A stretch of 11,912 bases of DNA, taken from positions 1-11,912 of the forward strand of contig JAEYZJ010000084.1 of assembly GCA_023430705.1 (NCBI GenBank), in the 5' to 3' direction. Shown in pieces: positions 1-7,854 of the stretch. A program made the translations under genes and the position numbers. This DNA comes from Pseudomonadota bacterium. GTDB taxonomy: Bacteria; Pseudomonadota; Alphaproteobacteria; Rhizobiales; Devosiaceae. The notes below the pieces were generated by a model, which was given only the letters and a program-made list of their open reading frames with translations, did not search any database and had not been told where the DNA came from. Numbering within the stretch: the first letter of the stretch is position 1; each line of letters opens with the position of its first letter.

Positions 1-287
1 AACACCATGCCGATGCGATTGCCGCGCAGCCGGCGCATGGCCTTCTCGTCCTGGCCGAGGATGTCGATGCCATCGAAGCTGATGCCCCCGCCGGTGTAGC
101 GGGCGGGCGGTGTCGGCACGATGCGCGACACCGACATGCCGGTGATCGACTTGCCGCTGCCGGTTTCGCCGACCACGCCGACGATCTGTCCACGCTCGAC
201 GCTCAGGTCGATGCCGCGCAGCACCTTGGTGACGCCCTGCCGGGCGACGAACTCCAGTTCGAGGCCGCTGATATCGAGAAGGGCCAT
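1..287 (-). CDS. dppD: ABC transporter ATP-binding protein, DppD/OppD type (N-terminal part, cut by window edge)
   Basis: This is the first 95 codons of the ATPase that would power the peptide-type importer encoded by the neighbouring genes; the rest lies beyond base 1. The start is the ATG at 287-285, with a good ribosome binding site (GAGG, six bases upstream) lying over the end of dppC; only three bases separate it from the dppC stop. The Walker A motif GETGSGKS is at residues 40-47, followed by the family-typical SITGMSV stretch and a segment (ISFDGIDILGQDEKAMRRLRG) that leads to the Q-loop of OppD/DppD ATPases. The Q-loop, signature motif and Walker B are outside the window, so the C-terminal oligopeptide-transporter extension cannot be checked. 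In this family the protein sits on the cytoplasmic face and binds the EAA loops of the permeases. The family is secure; the symbol is by similarity and does not fix the substrate. Confidence 0.93.
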   Translation of the reverse strand, partial: MALLDISGLELEFVARQGVTKVLRGIDLSVERGQIVGVVGETGSGKSITGMSVSRIVPTPPARYTGGGISFDGIDILGQDEKAMRRLRGNRIGMV

Positions 288-290
288 TCG

Positions 291-1169
291 CTACCTCGCG
301 CTGCGGGGGTCGAGCGTGTCGCGCAGGCCGTCGCCGACCAGGTTGAACGCAAACACGGCAACCATGATGGCAAGCCCGGGGAACACGGCGATCCACCAGT
401 AGACCGGCATGTAGCCACGGGCGGACGACAGCATGGAACCCCACTCCGGGGTCGGCGGCGCGACGCCGATGCCGATGAACCCGAGCGATGCCACGGTGAT
501 GATGGCGAAGCTCATCTCGAGCGACATCTTGACGATGATGATGGGAGCCACATTCGGAAGGATGTGGCGGAACAGCACGCGGAACCAGCTTGCGCCCATG
601 ACCTGCGCCGCCTCGACATAGACGTCTCTGCGGGCCGCCTGCACCTCCCCGCGCACCAGCCGGGCGTAACCCGGCCAGGTGGCCAGCGTGATGGCAATCG
701 CCACGTTGAGCATGCCCGAGCCGAGCGCCGCGGCCACCGCCATGGCGAGGATGAGCGAGGGGATGGTGAGCATCAGGTCGGTGAAGCGCATCAGCACCTC
801 GTCCACCCATTTGCCGAAGAACCCGGCGATGCTGCCAACGATCGTCCCGATCAGCGCGCTGGCGAAGATGATGCACACCGCCAGCACCAGCGACGTGCGC
901 GCGCCGCCAAGGATCAGGGAGAACACGTCCTGGCCCAGTTCGTTGGTGCCGAACAGATGCTGCGCCGAGGGCGGCAGGAAGCGATCACCGGTACTGACCC
1001 CGCCCGTGATGTGGTGCGGATAAGGCGCCAGTGCGCTGCCGAAGACGGCAACCAGCAGCAGCAGCCCCACGACGGCCATCGCGCCAGCCGTCAGCGGATT
1101 GGAGATCATGCGCTTCAACAGGCCCTCGGGCCGCGCAACCGCACTGACTTCTGCAGTTTCCACGCTCAC
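291..1169 (-). CDS. dppC: ABC transporter permease, DppC/OppC type
   Basis: This is one of the two inner-membrane permeases of a peptide/nickel-class importer, 292 residues, a normal length. The GTG start at 1169-1167 overlaps the dppB TGA as GTGA, so the two are translationally coupled. The N-terminal region has the usual short cytoplasmic tail, a first membrane helix (about residues 28-50) and the periplasmic segment ending in HLFGTNELGQDVFS, the hallmark of DppC. The EAA coupling loop is intact (EAAQVMGASWFRVLFRHILPN, near residue 185), and the C-terminus ends in the characteristic NLVGDGLRDTLDPR. Five further hydrophobic stretches follow the first. No defects are visible, so this gene still looks under selection although its partner dppB carries stop codons. 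The exact substrate is not readable. Confidence 0.95.
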   Translation of the reverse strand: MSVETAEVSAVARPEGLLKRMISNPLTAGAMAVVGLLLLVAVFGSALAPYPHHITGGVSTGDRFLPPSAQHLFGTNELGQDVFSLILGGARTSLVLAVCIIFASALIGTIVGSIAGFFGKWVDEVLMRFTDLMLTIPSLILAMAVAAALGSGMLNVAIAITLATWPGYARLVRGEVQAARRDVYVEAAQVMGASWFRVLFRHILPNVAPIIIVKMSLEMSFAIITVASLGFIGIGVAPPTPEWGSMLSSARGYMPVYWWIAVFPGLAIMVAVFAFNLVGDGLRDTLDPRSAR

Positions 1170-2173
1170 GATGCGTTCGCCTTGGGATTCATCAGTCGGT
1201 AGAGGATGTCGACGAAGATGTTCGTGACCACGAACAAGGCGCCGACGACGAGGGCCACACCTATCACCGGCATGAAGTCCTGCGCGACAATGGCCTTGGT
1301 CGCGTAGAGCCCGATGCCGGGCCAGTCGAACACGGTTTCCACCACCACGGTGCCACCCAGCATCCAGCCGAAATAGAGCCCGATGACGGTGAGCGTCGCC
1401 GTGAAGGCGTTGCGAAACACGTGCTTGAAGATAATCTTTGCCGGCGGCAGACCGAAAGCCTTCGCCGTGCGGACATAGTCGAGCTGCAGCACCTCGATGG
1501 CCTATTATCGCATCATGTTGATGAGCGTGGCCATCGGACTCAGACTGAGTGTCAGAGCCGGCAGGAGAAGGTAGGTCAACGCGCTCGCGAACGCCCCGAA
1601 ATCAAGGGCGATGAGGCTGTCGATGGTCATGAAGCCAGTGACGGTCGGCGGCGGCATGGCGATGAAGCTGAAGCGGCCTCCGAGCGGCAGCAGATTGAGC
1701 ATCATTCCGAGCACGATCTGGAAGATCAGGCCGATGAAGAACTGCGGCGTCGACAGCGCGAACAACGATACGAACCGAGCCAGGTAGTCGAATGGTCCGT
1801 TCTTGTTCACCGCCGCGAAGAGGCCGAGAGGCACGCCGACGATGACGGCTATGAACAGCCCGGCAATCACCAGTTCCACCGTCGCCGGCAGGAACGCAAT
1901 CAGGTCGTCGACAACCGGACGTCGCGACATGACCGAGCGACCGAAATCGCCCTGCAGCAGGGCGGATAGATAGTTGAAATACTGGACCCAGATTGGCTGA
2001 TCGAGGCCGAACTCGGCCCTCAGTGCCGCGATCTGGCTGGCCGTCGCCTGCGGACCCGCGGCGAGGGCGACCGGATCGCCCGGCAGAAGCCGGGCGATCA
2101 CGAATAACAGGACGGTGAGGCCGAGAAGGATCGGTATCAGCAGGAGCAGTCGGCGGATAAGCAACCCAAACAC
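1166..2173 (-). pseudogene. dppB: ABC transporter permease, DppB/OppB type, interrupted in frame by two adjacent stop codons
   Basis: The second permease of the importer. The frame is open over 335 codon positions, the normal length for DppB, except for TAA TAG at 1507-1502. The first part (222 residues, GTG start at 2173, GAGG ten bases upstream) has the DppB N-terminus (LLLLIPILLGLTVLLFVIARLLPGDP, with LPGDP before the periplasmic domain) and four membrane helices. The second part resumes in the same frame with AIEVLQLDYVRTAKAFGLPP, the EAA-loop region, then the last two helices and a stop overlapping dppC. No base is inserted or lost. A GTG at 1492 with an AGG about eight bases upstream could restart translation, giving a split permease, but this is weak. 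It could also be a recent nonsense pseudogene or a sequence error. The family is certain; the functional state is not. Confidence 0.85.
1502..1507 (-). other. Tandem in-frame stop codons TAA TAG inside dppB
   Basis: Read on the minus strand, CGA is followed by TAA and TAG and then GCC ATC GAG GTG CTG. Family members usually read R-x-x-(small)-(aliphatic)-E-V-L here, so the two stops take the place of exactly two residues and nothing else is disturbed. TCA and TCG (serine) each differ from these stops by one C-to-A change. The position is the junction between the fourth membrane helix and the cytoplasmic coupling loop. Confidence 0.95.
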
Positions 2174-2185
2174 GGCCCACTAACC

Positions 2186-3757
2186 TCAGGAGATCGACAG
2201 CGGGAAGAACTCGGGCGCGTTCGTGCCGATCGGCGTGAAGGTGTAACCCTTGACGTTGTCGCGGTGCGCGAGCGGACGACGCTCGAGCACGCCGAACACG
2301 TCGGATGCATCCTCGACGACGATCTGCTGCAGCTCGAAGTAGATCGCCTTGCGCTTCTCGAGATCGGTTTCCGAGCGGCCGGCCATGATCAGCTCGTCCA
2401 CCTTGGGGTTCGAGTAGACCGGGTTGGACCAGGTGCCGTTGCGCGACGAATGGAAGCCGGCGAAGGCAAAGTTGTCCGGATCGGCATAGTTGGCCGACTC
2501 GTACACAGCCATGAAGTCGCCCTGAGTTTCCGGGGCCTGCGCAGCAGCGACCAGATCCGGCCACACCAGCGACTTGATCTCGACGTTGATGTTGAGCGGC
2601 GCCAAGGCGTCGAGCATCACGAGGCCCAGACGACGCTGATGGTCGTAACCCGACACGTGCGTGAAGGTCAGCGTGAAGCCGCCAGCAGCAAACTCGCCCG
2701 ACTTGGCCAGCTCGGCCTTCGCCTTTTCGGGGTCGGTGCGGTAGATTTCTAGGTCCGGGTTGTGGCCGAACACGCCGGTCGGCAGCGGGCCAACCATGAG
2801 GTCGGCATTGCCCATGACGTCGAGCATGGCCTGGTAGTTGAAAGCGTAGGAGACAGCCTTGCGAACGTTAACATCCGCCAGCGGACCGTGCTTGGTGTTC
2901 ATGCGCAGGTAGAACGGCTGCAGGCCGACGGCCTCGACTTCCACCACGCCCGGCTTGCCGCGAACCTGCATCAGGTCGTCGGTGGTCAGGTCGAGCACGA
3001 AGTGAACTTCGCCGCGCTCGAGCAACAGGCGCTGGGTGGCCGTCTCGCGTACGATACGCCAGACGACGTTCTGCACGTTGCCGCCATCCTTGTTCCAGTA
3101 GCTGGCGAAGCGGCTGAAGCCATAGAGCGTCCCAGCCTCGTAGCGGGTAAGCTCGAATGCGCCCGAGCCGGCCACGTTGGTGGTGAACCAGGTCTGACCG
3201 TCGTCCTCGCCCTTGTTTGCCTCGGCGATCGTCGGGTTGACCACGAACATCCAGGGCAGCACCTGCAGGAACGCTGCGAACGGCGAGCTCAGCGTGAACT
3301 TGATGGTCTGGGCGTCGACGACCTCGATGCCTTCCTCGCTTAGGAAGTCGCTGATCATCCAGCTGGCGCCCTTGCCGATACGCAGGATGCGGGCGAACGA
3401 GTAGCGCACGGCTTCGGCGTCGAGCGGAGTACCGTCGTGGAACACGGCGCCATCAACGAGCTTGAAGGTGTACTCGAGGCCGTCAGCCGACACGTCCCAG
3501 GCCGAAGCGAGACCCGGCTGGATTTCCGGCGGATTGTTCCGCACGCGCACCAGGGAGTCATAGACGTTGATGAAGAAGGCCGTCGGGATGTTGCCGTTGG
3601 CGGTATGCGGGTCGAGATTGTCGACTTCCGTGTTCGAGGCCAGCACGAAGGTCGCGCCGGACTGGGCCATTGCCGAGAACGGCACCGCAGCGGCGAGCGC
3701 GGCGGCGGCACCCAGCAGGCCGAACTGGCGCCGGTTGAGCTTGGTAGAGTTAAGCAT
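2186..3757 (-). CDS. Periplasmic substrate-binding protein of a peptide-class ABC importer (SBP family 5)
   Basis: This protein captures the ligand in the periplasm and hands it to DppBC. It has 523 residues, typical of family 5. The ATG at 3757-3755 is chosen over an upstream ATG at 3883: it has AGGA eight bases before it and is followed at once by an export signal. That signal has twin arginines (NRRQFGLLG, Arg9-Arg10), a hydrophobic alanine-rich core and a likely cleavage after AMA at residue 31, so Tat export is plausible. There is no lipobox cysteine. Mature landmarks are the early NLDPH (about residues 46-50) and VFHDGTPLDAEAVRYSF (about residue 105), both standard for SBP_bac_5. It is the first gene of its block; dppB starts 12 bases after its stop. 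Family 5 includes binders of peptides, nickel, opines and other small molecules, so the ligand is open. Confidence 0.93.
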   Translation of the reverse strand: MLNSTKLNRRQFGLLGAAAALAAAVPFSAMAQSGATFVLASNTEVDNLDPHTANGNIPTAFFINVYDSLVRVRNNPPEIQPGLASAWDVSADGLEYTFKLVDGAVFHDGTPLDAEAVRYSFARILRIGKGASWMISDFLSEEGIEVVDAQTIKFTLSSPFAAFLQVLPWMFVVNPTIAEANKGEDDGQTWFTTNVAGSGAFELTRYEAGTLYGFSRFASYWNKDGGNVQNVVWRIVRETATQRLLLERGEVHFVLDLTTDDLMQVRGKPGVVEVEAVGLQPFYLRMNTKHGPLADVNVRKAVSYAFNYQAMLDVMGNADLMVGPLPTGVFGHNPDLEIYRTDPEKAKAELAKSGEFAAGGFTLTFTHVSGYDHQRRLGLVMLDALAPLNINVEIKSLVWPDLVAAAQAPETQGDFMAVYESANYADPDNFAFAGFHSSRNGTWSNPVYSNPKVDELIMAGRSETDLEKRKAIYFELQQIVVEDASDVFGVLERRPLAHRDNVKGYTFTPIGTNAPEFFPLSIS

Positions 3758-3891
3758 ATCAGGGGTCCTGCTAGGATTTGTTGGTCTGATCCCTAGGCCT
3801 GTCCGAGCGGCGCAGTCTTGCGCACAGACCCGATCACAACCTTGCGACGGATTTGATCCTATCGGCCGGGCTTGGGTGGGCAAGACGGCCG

Positions 3892-3919
3892 CCTATAATG
3901 AACCCGCGCCGCGCTATAA
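3892..3919 (-). promoter_or_regulatory. Possible promoter for the binding-protein/dpp block (weak)
   Basis: The 230-base gap between the hyuB terminator and the binding-protein start must hold a promoter if the terminator works. The only AT-rich cluster is around 3892-3936. On the minus strand a TTATAG (3919-3914) and a TATAGG (3897-3892) are 16 bases apart, a poor match to sigma-70 boxes. It would leave a leader of roughly 130 bases, in which no known riboswitch was recognised. Position is suggestive; sequence support is weak. Confidence 0.25.
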
Positions 3920-3989
3920 CCGCGTATTATCAATCGCCCACCGAAGGTGCGCAGCTGTCTGATTACCGCATTGAGCGGCACTTTACGAC

Positions 3990-4020
3990 AAAAAGGCCGG
4001 GCTCCCCGGGGAGCCCGGCC
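3990..4020 (-). terminator. Strong intrinsic terminator after hyuB
   Basis: Bases 3995-4020 are a perfect 26-base palindrome (13 + 13, almost all G and C). On the minus strand it is followed directly by five T residues (complement of A3990-A3994). It begins 25 bases after the hyuB stop. There is no T-run on the plus-strand side, so it acts for minus-strand transcription only. It separates the M20-hyuA-hyuB unit from the transporter unit downstream. Confidence 0.9.
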
Positions 4021-4045
4021 TGTCAGACACAGCCGGCTTGCCGCC

Positions 4046-5776
4046 TCAGCCCTGCTTCAGCGCGTGAGGGTAATGCTTCTGGGCGTATTCGGGCGAGATA
4101 TAGCCATCGCGCAAATCCTTGGCGACGCGAGCCGGATCACGCTCGCTGGCCGGGCCGTAGCCGCCGCCACCGCCGGTGTGCATCTCGAAAAGCGCCCCCT
4201 TCGGAACCGTGAAGTCGGTGCGTTTCGAGAAGTGCACCGTCTCGCCGTCAGGCATGGTGACGGCGGCACCGTTGGCGCGCGCCTCACCGCCGCCGGCGAG
4301 GCCCCACGGGGCCGTGCGGCTGCGTTCCAGCGCTGCGGTGATGTGGACGTCCTCGGTCATGCGGAAGGCGAAGTCGACGCCTGCGCCGCCGCGATACCTG
4401 CCCGCGCCACCGCTATCGGTGGCCAGTTCCATCTTCTCGACGATCCACGGGTTCTTGGCTTCCCAGACCTCGGCCGGCGAGAACCGGGTGGCGGCTTCCG
4501 AGATGTGCAGCATGGTGCCGCCATCGCCACCGTCCCAGGCGCCCTGCCCCACCGGATGCGGCGAGCCATCGGCCCACGGCTGACCAGTGGCTTCGCGGGT
4601 GCCCCAGTAGGTCATGCCGATGATGCAGCCACCCGAGCAGGCCGGCACGGCCGTGATCAGCGACTGCGAGATGGCATGGTAGATCACTTCCATCGATTGC
4701 AGCGACGGCATGCCGTAGAGGAAGGTCGGCGCCGGCGGCAGCGGGTGGAACATGCTGCCGGGCCGGGTCTTCACCTTCATGGCCCGGAAGTGGCCCTCGT
4801 TCGGCGACTCGCCGGAGCCGGCAAGCATCGAGATGGCAATGCGGCTGGCCGACACCGCGGACGGCGCCGGTGCGTTGATCGGGCCGGCATTCTGGTTGGG
4901 CGCGTTGGAGAAGTCGATCAGCACGTCCGAGCCGTCGACCTCGACCGCCACTTCGAAGCGGATCAGGTCGTCATTCACGCCGTCGTTGTCACAGACGCCC
5001 ACACCGACATATCGCCCGTCGGGGATGGTCTCGAAAAAGCGACGGATGGTGGCCTCGCCATGATCGAACATCATCTCGACCGAGGCCCAGAACTCCTCGA
5101 CGCCAAAGCGTGCAACCACACGCTCGAACGCCGCCGCACCGGTCTTCACCGACACGATCTGGGCGTTGAGATCGCCCTCGATCATCTTTGGCACACGTGA
5201 GTTGGCGAGCACGAAGCGCAGCAGCTCCTTGTCGAGCTTGCCGGCCTTCTCGATCTTGATGCCCGGATAGATCGTACCTTCCTGGAACACGTCGATGGTG
5301 TCGGTGCAGTACGGGTTCTTGCCGGCGATATCGAGCCAGTGGCCCTTGTTGACGGTGTAGCCGATCAGGGCGTCCTGGTGGAACACCGGCATTACCATGG
5401 CCACGTCCTGAGGATGGCTGCCGGTGCCGTACGGCCAGTTGTACATGATGACATCGCCCGGCTCGAGCATGTCGACGCCGCCGACGGCCTTCACCGCCTC
5501 TTCGACGCACGAGTTCAGCGTGCCCATGAACAGCGGCAGGCTCGGCGCCTGCGCCAGCAGCCGGTACTGCGGATCGTAGATGGCGACGGCGAAGTCGAGC
5601 ACCTCGTAGATCACAGGAGAAAAAGCCGTGCGGATCAGCGCACGCTTCATCTGGTCCGCCGCAGAATTGAGGGCGTGGCGGGTGACCTCGGTGGTGATGG
5701 GATCGGCGGGCCTGCGCTCGGCGGGTGCCGGCACAGCCTCGTGGATGACGAATGCGGGTTGGCTCATCTCATTCAT
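4046..5776 (-). CDS. hyuB: Hydantoinase/oxoprolinase family protein, subunit B
   Basis: Large partner of HyuA in ATP-dependent opening of cyclic amides such as hydantoins or 5-oxoproline; some relatives are carboxylases. 576 residues, a normal family size. The ATG at 5776 overlaps the hyuA stop as ATGA. A second in-frame ATG at 5767 has GGGA nine bases upstream, better placed than for the first, so the true start may be three codons later. N-terminal motifs include MKRALIRTAFSP (about 43-54), GDVIMYNWPY (107-116), GSHPQDV with His121/Asp124 and KGHWLDIAGK with His146/Asp149. These His and Asp pairs correspond to metal-binding positions usual in the family, where the common forms are closer to THLPD and HHADVGG. 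The C-terminal glycine-rich region (DSGGAGRYRGG, then HTGGGGGYGP) is also typical. No defect is seen. The substrate is unknown. Confidence 0.95.
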   Translation of the reverse strand: MNEMSQPAFVIHEAVPAPAERRPADPITTEVTRHALNSAADQMKRALIRTAFSPVIYEVLDFAVAIYDPQYRLLAQAPSLPLFMGTLNSCVEEAVKAVGGVDMLEPGDVIMYNWPYGTGSHPQDVAMVMPVFHQDALIGYTVNKGHWLDIAGKNPYCTDTIDVFQEGTIYPGIKIEKAGKLDKELLRFVLANSRVPKMIEGDLNAQIVSVKTGAAAFERVVARFGVEEFWASVEMMFDHGEATIRRFFETIPDGRYVGVGVCDNDGVNDDLIRFEVAVEVDGSDVLIDFSNAPNQNAGPINAPAPSAVSASRIAISMLAGSGESPNEGHFRAMKVKTRPGSMFHPLPPAPTFLYGMPSLQSMEVIYHAISQSLITAVPACSGGCIIGMTYWGTREATGQPWADGSPHPVGQGAWDGGDGGTMLHISEAATRFSPAEVWEAKNPWIVEKMELATDSGGAGRYRGGAGVDFAFRMTEDVHITAALERSRTAPWGLAGGGEARANGAAVTMPDGETVHFSKRTDFTVPKGALFEMHTGGGGGYGPASERDPARVAKDLRDGYISPEYAQKHYPHALKQG

Positions 5777-7788
5777 TCCCGGGTCAGGATCAGTTCGTTC
5801 ATGACGCCGGCGGCGACATGCCAGCCAGCGTCGACATAGAGCGTCGTGGTGTTTTCGGTGATGATGGCCGGACCGGAGAACGGCCCGTCGATGGTCTCAC
5901 GAGCGATCACCTGGAAGTCGAGCACGGCGCCCTTTTCGAAGGAGTGTGCCTTCCAGACTTCCGTTGCGCCGGCTGTAACCGGGGCCGCAGGTGACTCGCG
6001 TCGCCGCGGCAGCGGCATGATGCGTGAAGCACGGACCGAGACGATCTCCACCGGCCCTTCAATCAGGCCGCCGAAGGTACGCTGGTAGTCCATCTCGAAC
6101 TTGCCGGTGATCGTCGCCGGGTCCTCGCCGAAGCGACGGTCGGCGATGGGGATTTCGATCGACAGCCAGTGCTCCTGTCCCGAGTAGCGCAGGTCGAGCC
6201 TCGCCTTCTCCACCGGGGTACCCGAATAGACGGCCGCGCGTGCGTCGAGATCGCTGAACAGCTCGCCCAGCAGTTTCTGAGCGGTGGCAAGGCCGGTACC
6301 GTCGAGCGGCAGGATGGCGGTACGCGCGGCGGACTGCACCATGTCCGCGCCGAGCAGGCCCCAGGCCGAGAAGTTGCCGGCCAGCGGCGGCACCACGATA
6401 CGCTTCATCGCAAGCTCGTCGGCGAGGAGCGTCGCCATCATTGGACCGGCGCCGCCGAAAGGCAGCAGCGTCATGCCGCGCGGGTCGAGTCCCTGCTCTA
6501 CCGTCACTTCACGCATGGCATTGGCCATGCTCGCGGCGGCGATACGCAGAATGCCGACCGCCGTCTCGTCGACGGTCTTGCCTATCTTCTCGCCGACCGT
6601 CTGCAGGGCAGCCGCGGCCTTGTCGAAGTTGAGCGTGATACCGCCCGCGAGACGGCCTGGCCCGAGCATACCCAGATGGGCTGCAGCATCGGTCGTGGTC
6701 GGCTCGGTGCCGCCCTTTCCGTAGGCCGCAGGACCGGGCACGGCCGCGGCGCTGCGTGGGCCGACGCGCATCAGCCCACCGTGGTCGACCGATGCAATGG
6801 AACCGCCGCCGGATCCGATCGAACGCACGTCGACCCAAGGGGTCTGCACTGGCATGCCATCGACGATACCCTCGAACTCGACCTTGGGTTCGCCATCGAT
6901 GATGAGCGTCGTGTCGAAGCTGGTACCGCCCACGTCGGCAGTGATCAGCGCCGGGATGTTGAACATCTTGGCGAACTCGCTAGCGCCCTGGGCACCCGCG
7001 ACCGGACCCGACATGATGGTCTCGAACGGCCGGCGCTCGGCTTCGTCGAAGGCCATCGAACCCGAACCCGATCGGGTGATCAGGCACTGCCCCTTGAAGC
7101 CCAGCGCGCGCAGGCTTGCTTCGAGACGCTGCAGATAGTCCGCCATGCGACCGCGAACGAACGCATCAATGACGGTGGTCGAGGTGCGCTCGTACTCACG
7201 GTATTCGCCGGAAATCCGGTGCGACAGCGAGATGCCGCCGGTAAAGCCGGCCTCGCGGAGGATCCGCTCGACCTCAAGCTCGTGCTTGGGGTTGGCGTAG
7301 GCGTTCATCAGGCAGACGGCGATTGCGTCAACCTTCTGCTCGACGAAGCGGGCCAGGGCGTCCAGGACGGACCGGGGCTCCAGGGCACGGTGCACCACAC
7401 CGTCGGCGCGCATGCGCTCGGCAATACCGAGGCGCAGGTGACGCGGCACCAGTGGCTCCGGCGCCTCCCAGAAGGGATTGTACATTTCGGCGCGGTCGCC
7501 GCGTCGGATTTCCAGAACGTCGCGCAGGCCTTCAGTCGCAATCAGGCCGACCGTGGCGCCGCGGCGCTCGAGCAGCGCGTTGAGGCCCACCGTCGTGCCG
7601 TGCAGGAAATAACTCGCCTCTGCAAGAACCTCGGCCGGCACGTGCAGGCGGACAGCGTCGACGACGCCGAGCTCCGGGTTGGCTGGGGTCGTGGGGACCT
7701 TGCCCTCCGCCGTGCGTCCCGTGCGATCGTCAAGGTAGACGAGGTCGGTGAAGGTGCCGCCGATATCGACACCGATGCGAGTAACCAT
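5773..7788 (-). CDS. hyuA: Hydantoinase/oxoprolinase family protein, subunit A (ATP-binding)
   Basis: The ATP-using subunit that, with HyuB, activates and opens a cyclic amide. Established members include N-methylhydantoinase and 5-oxoprolinase. 671 residues, within the usual 650-720. The ATG at 7788 is preferred to a TTG one codon earlier because a GGAG lies seven bases upstream. The fold belongs to the actin/hexokinase-like ATPases: the phosphate loops are GVDIGGTFTD (6-15) and ADVGGTSFDT (284-293). Other family marks are FLHGTTVGLNALLERRGA (61-78), IGSGGGSIA (324-332), VGPRSAAAVPGPAAYGKGG (342-360) and PFGGAGP (443-449). The stop overlaps the start of hyuB, consistent with equal production of the two subunits. 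It follows the M20 gene with a 66-base gap. The family is certain. Which cyclic amide is used cannot be told from sequence alone. Confidence 0.96.
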   Translation of the reverse strand: MVTRIGVDIGGTFTDLVYLDDRTGRTAEGKVPTTPANPELGVVDAVRLHVPAEVLAEASYFLHGTTVGLNALLERRGATVGLIATEGLRDVLEIRRGDRAEMYNPFWEAPEPLVPRHLRLGIAERMRADGVVHRALEPRSVLDALARFVEQKVDAIAVCLMNAYANPKHELEVERILREAGFTGGISLSHRISGEYREYERTSTTVIDAFVRGRMADYLQRLEASLRALGFKGQCLITRSGSGSMAFDEAERRPFETIMSGPVAGAQGASEFAKMFNIPALITADVGGTSFDTTLIIDGEPKVEFEGIVDGMPVQTPWVDVRSIGSGGGSIASVDHGGLMRVGPRSAAAVPGPAAYGKGGTEPTTTDAAAHLGMLGPGRLAGGITLNFDKAAAALQTVGEKIGKTVDETAVGILRIAAASMANAMREVTVEQGLDPRGMTLLPFGGAGPMMATLLADELAMKRIVVPPLAGNFSAWGLLGADMVQSAARTAILPLDGTGLATAQKLLGELFSDLDARAAVYSGTPVEKARLDLRYSGQEHWLSIEIPIADRRFGEDPATITGKFEMDYQRTFGGLIEGPVEIVSVRASRIMPLPRRRESPAAPVTAGATEVWKAHSFEKGAVLDFQVIARETIDGPFSGPAIITENTTTLYVDAGWHVAAGVMNELILTRE

Positions 7789-7804
7789 CAACTCACTCCA
7801 GTTG

Positions 7805-7834
7805 GTCGCGCGCGACTCGGGAGTGCGTCTCCCG
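7805..7834 (-). repeat. Two adjacent inverted repeats between the M20 gene and hyuA
   Basis: The 66-base gap holds a perfect 12-base palindrome (GTCGCGCGCGAC, 7805-7816) and, one base later, a six-pair hairpin (CGGGAG/CTCCCG with a five-base loop, 7818-7834). No T-run follows on the minus strand, so this is not a standard terminator. It lies just upstream of the hyuA ribosome binding site and could be an operator, an RNA-processing hairpin or chance in GC-rich DNA. Confidence 0.4.
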
Positions 7835-7854
7835 TGCCCGCGCGGAAAGGGGGA

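Noticed and set aside
1166..2173. A frameshift or a mobile-element insertion as the cause of the dppB break
   Set aside because: Both halves are in the same frame and join with no missing or extra residues, so only substitutions explain it.
3758..3883. N-terminal extension of the binding protein to an ATG at 3883
   Set aside because: It would bury the twin-arginine signal 42 residues inside the protein; the ATG at 3757 has a good ribosome site and gives a proper N-terminal signal.
3947..5200. A 417-codon plus-strand frame opposite hyuB
   Set aside because: It runs through the hyuB terminator hairpin and has an Arg/His-rich, domain-free translation; hyuB on the other strand is clear.
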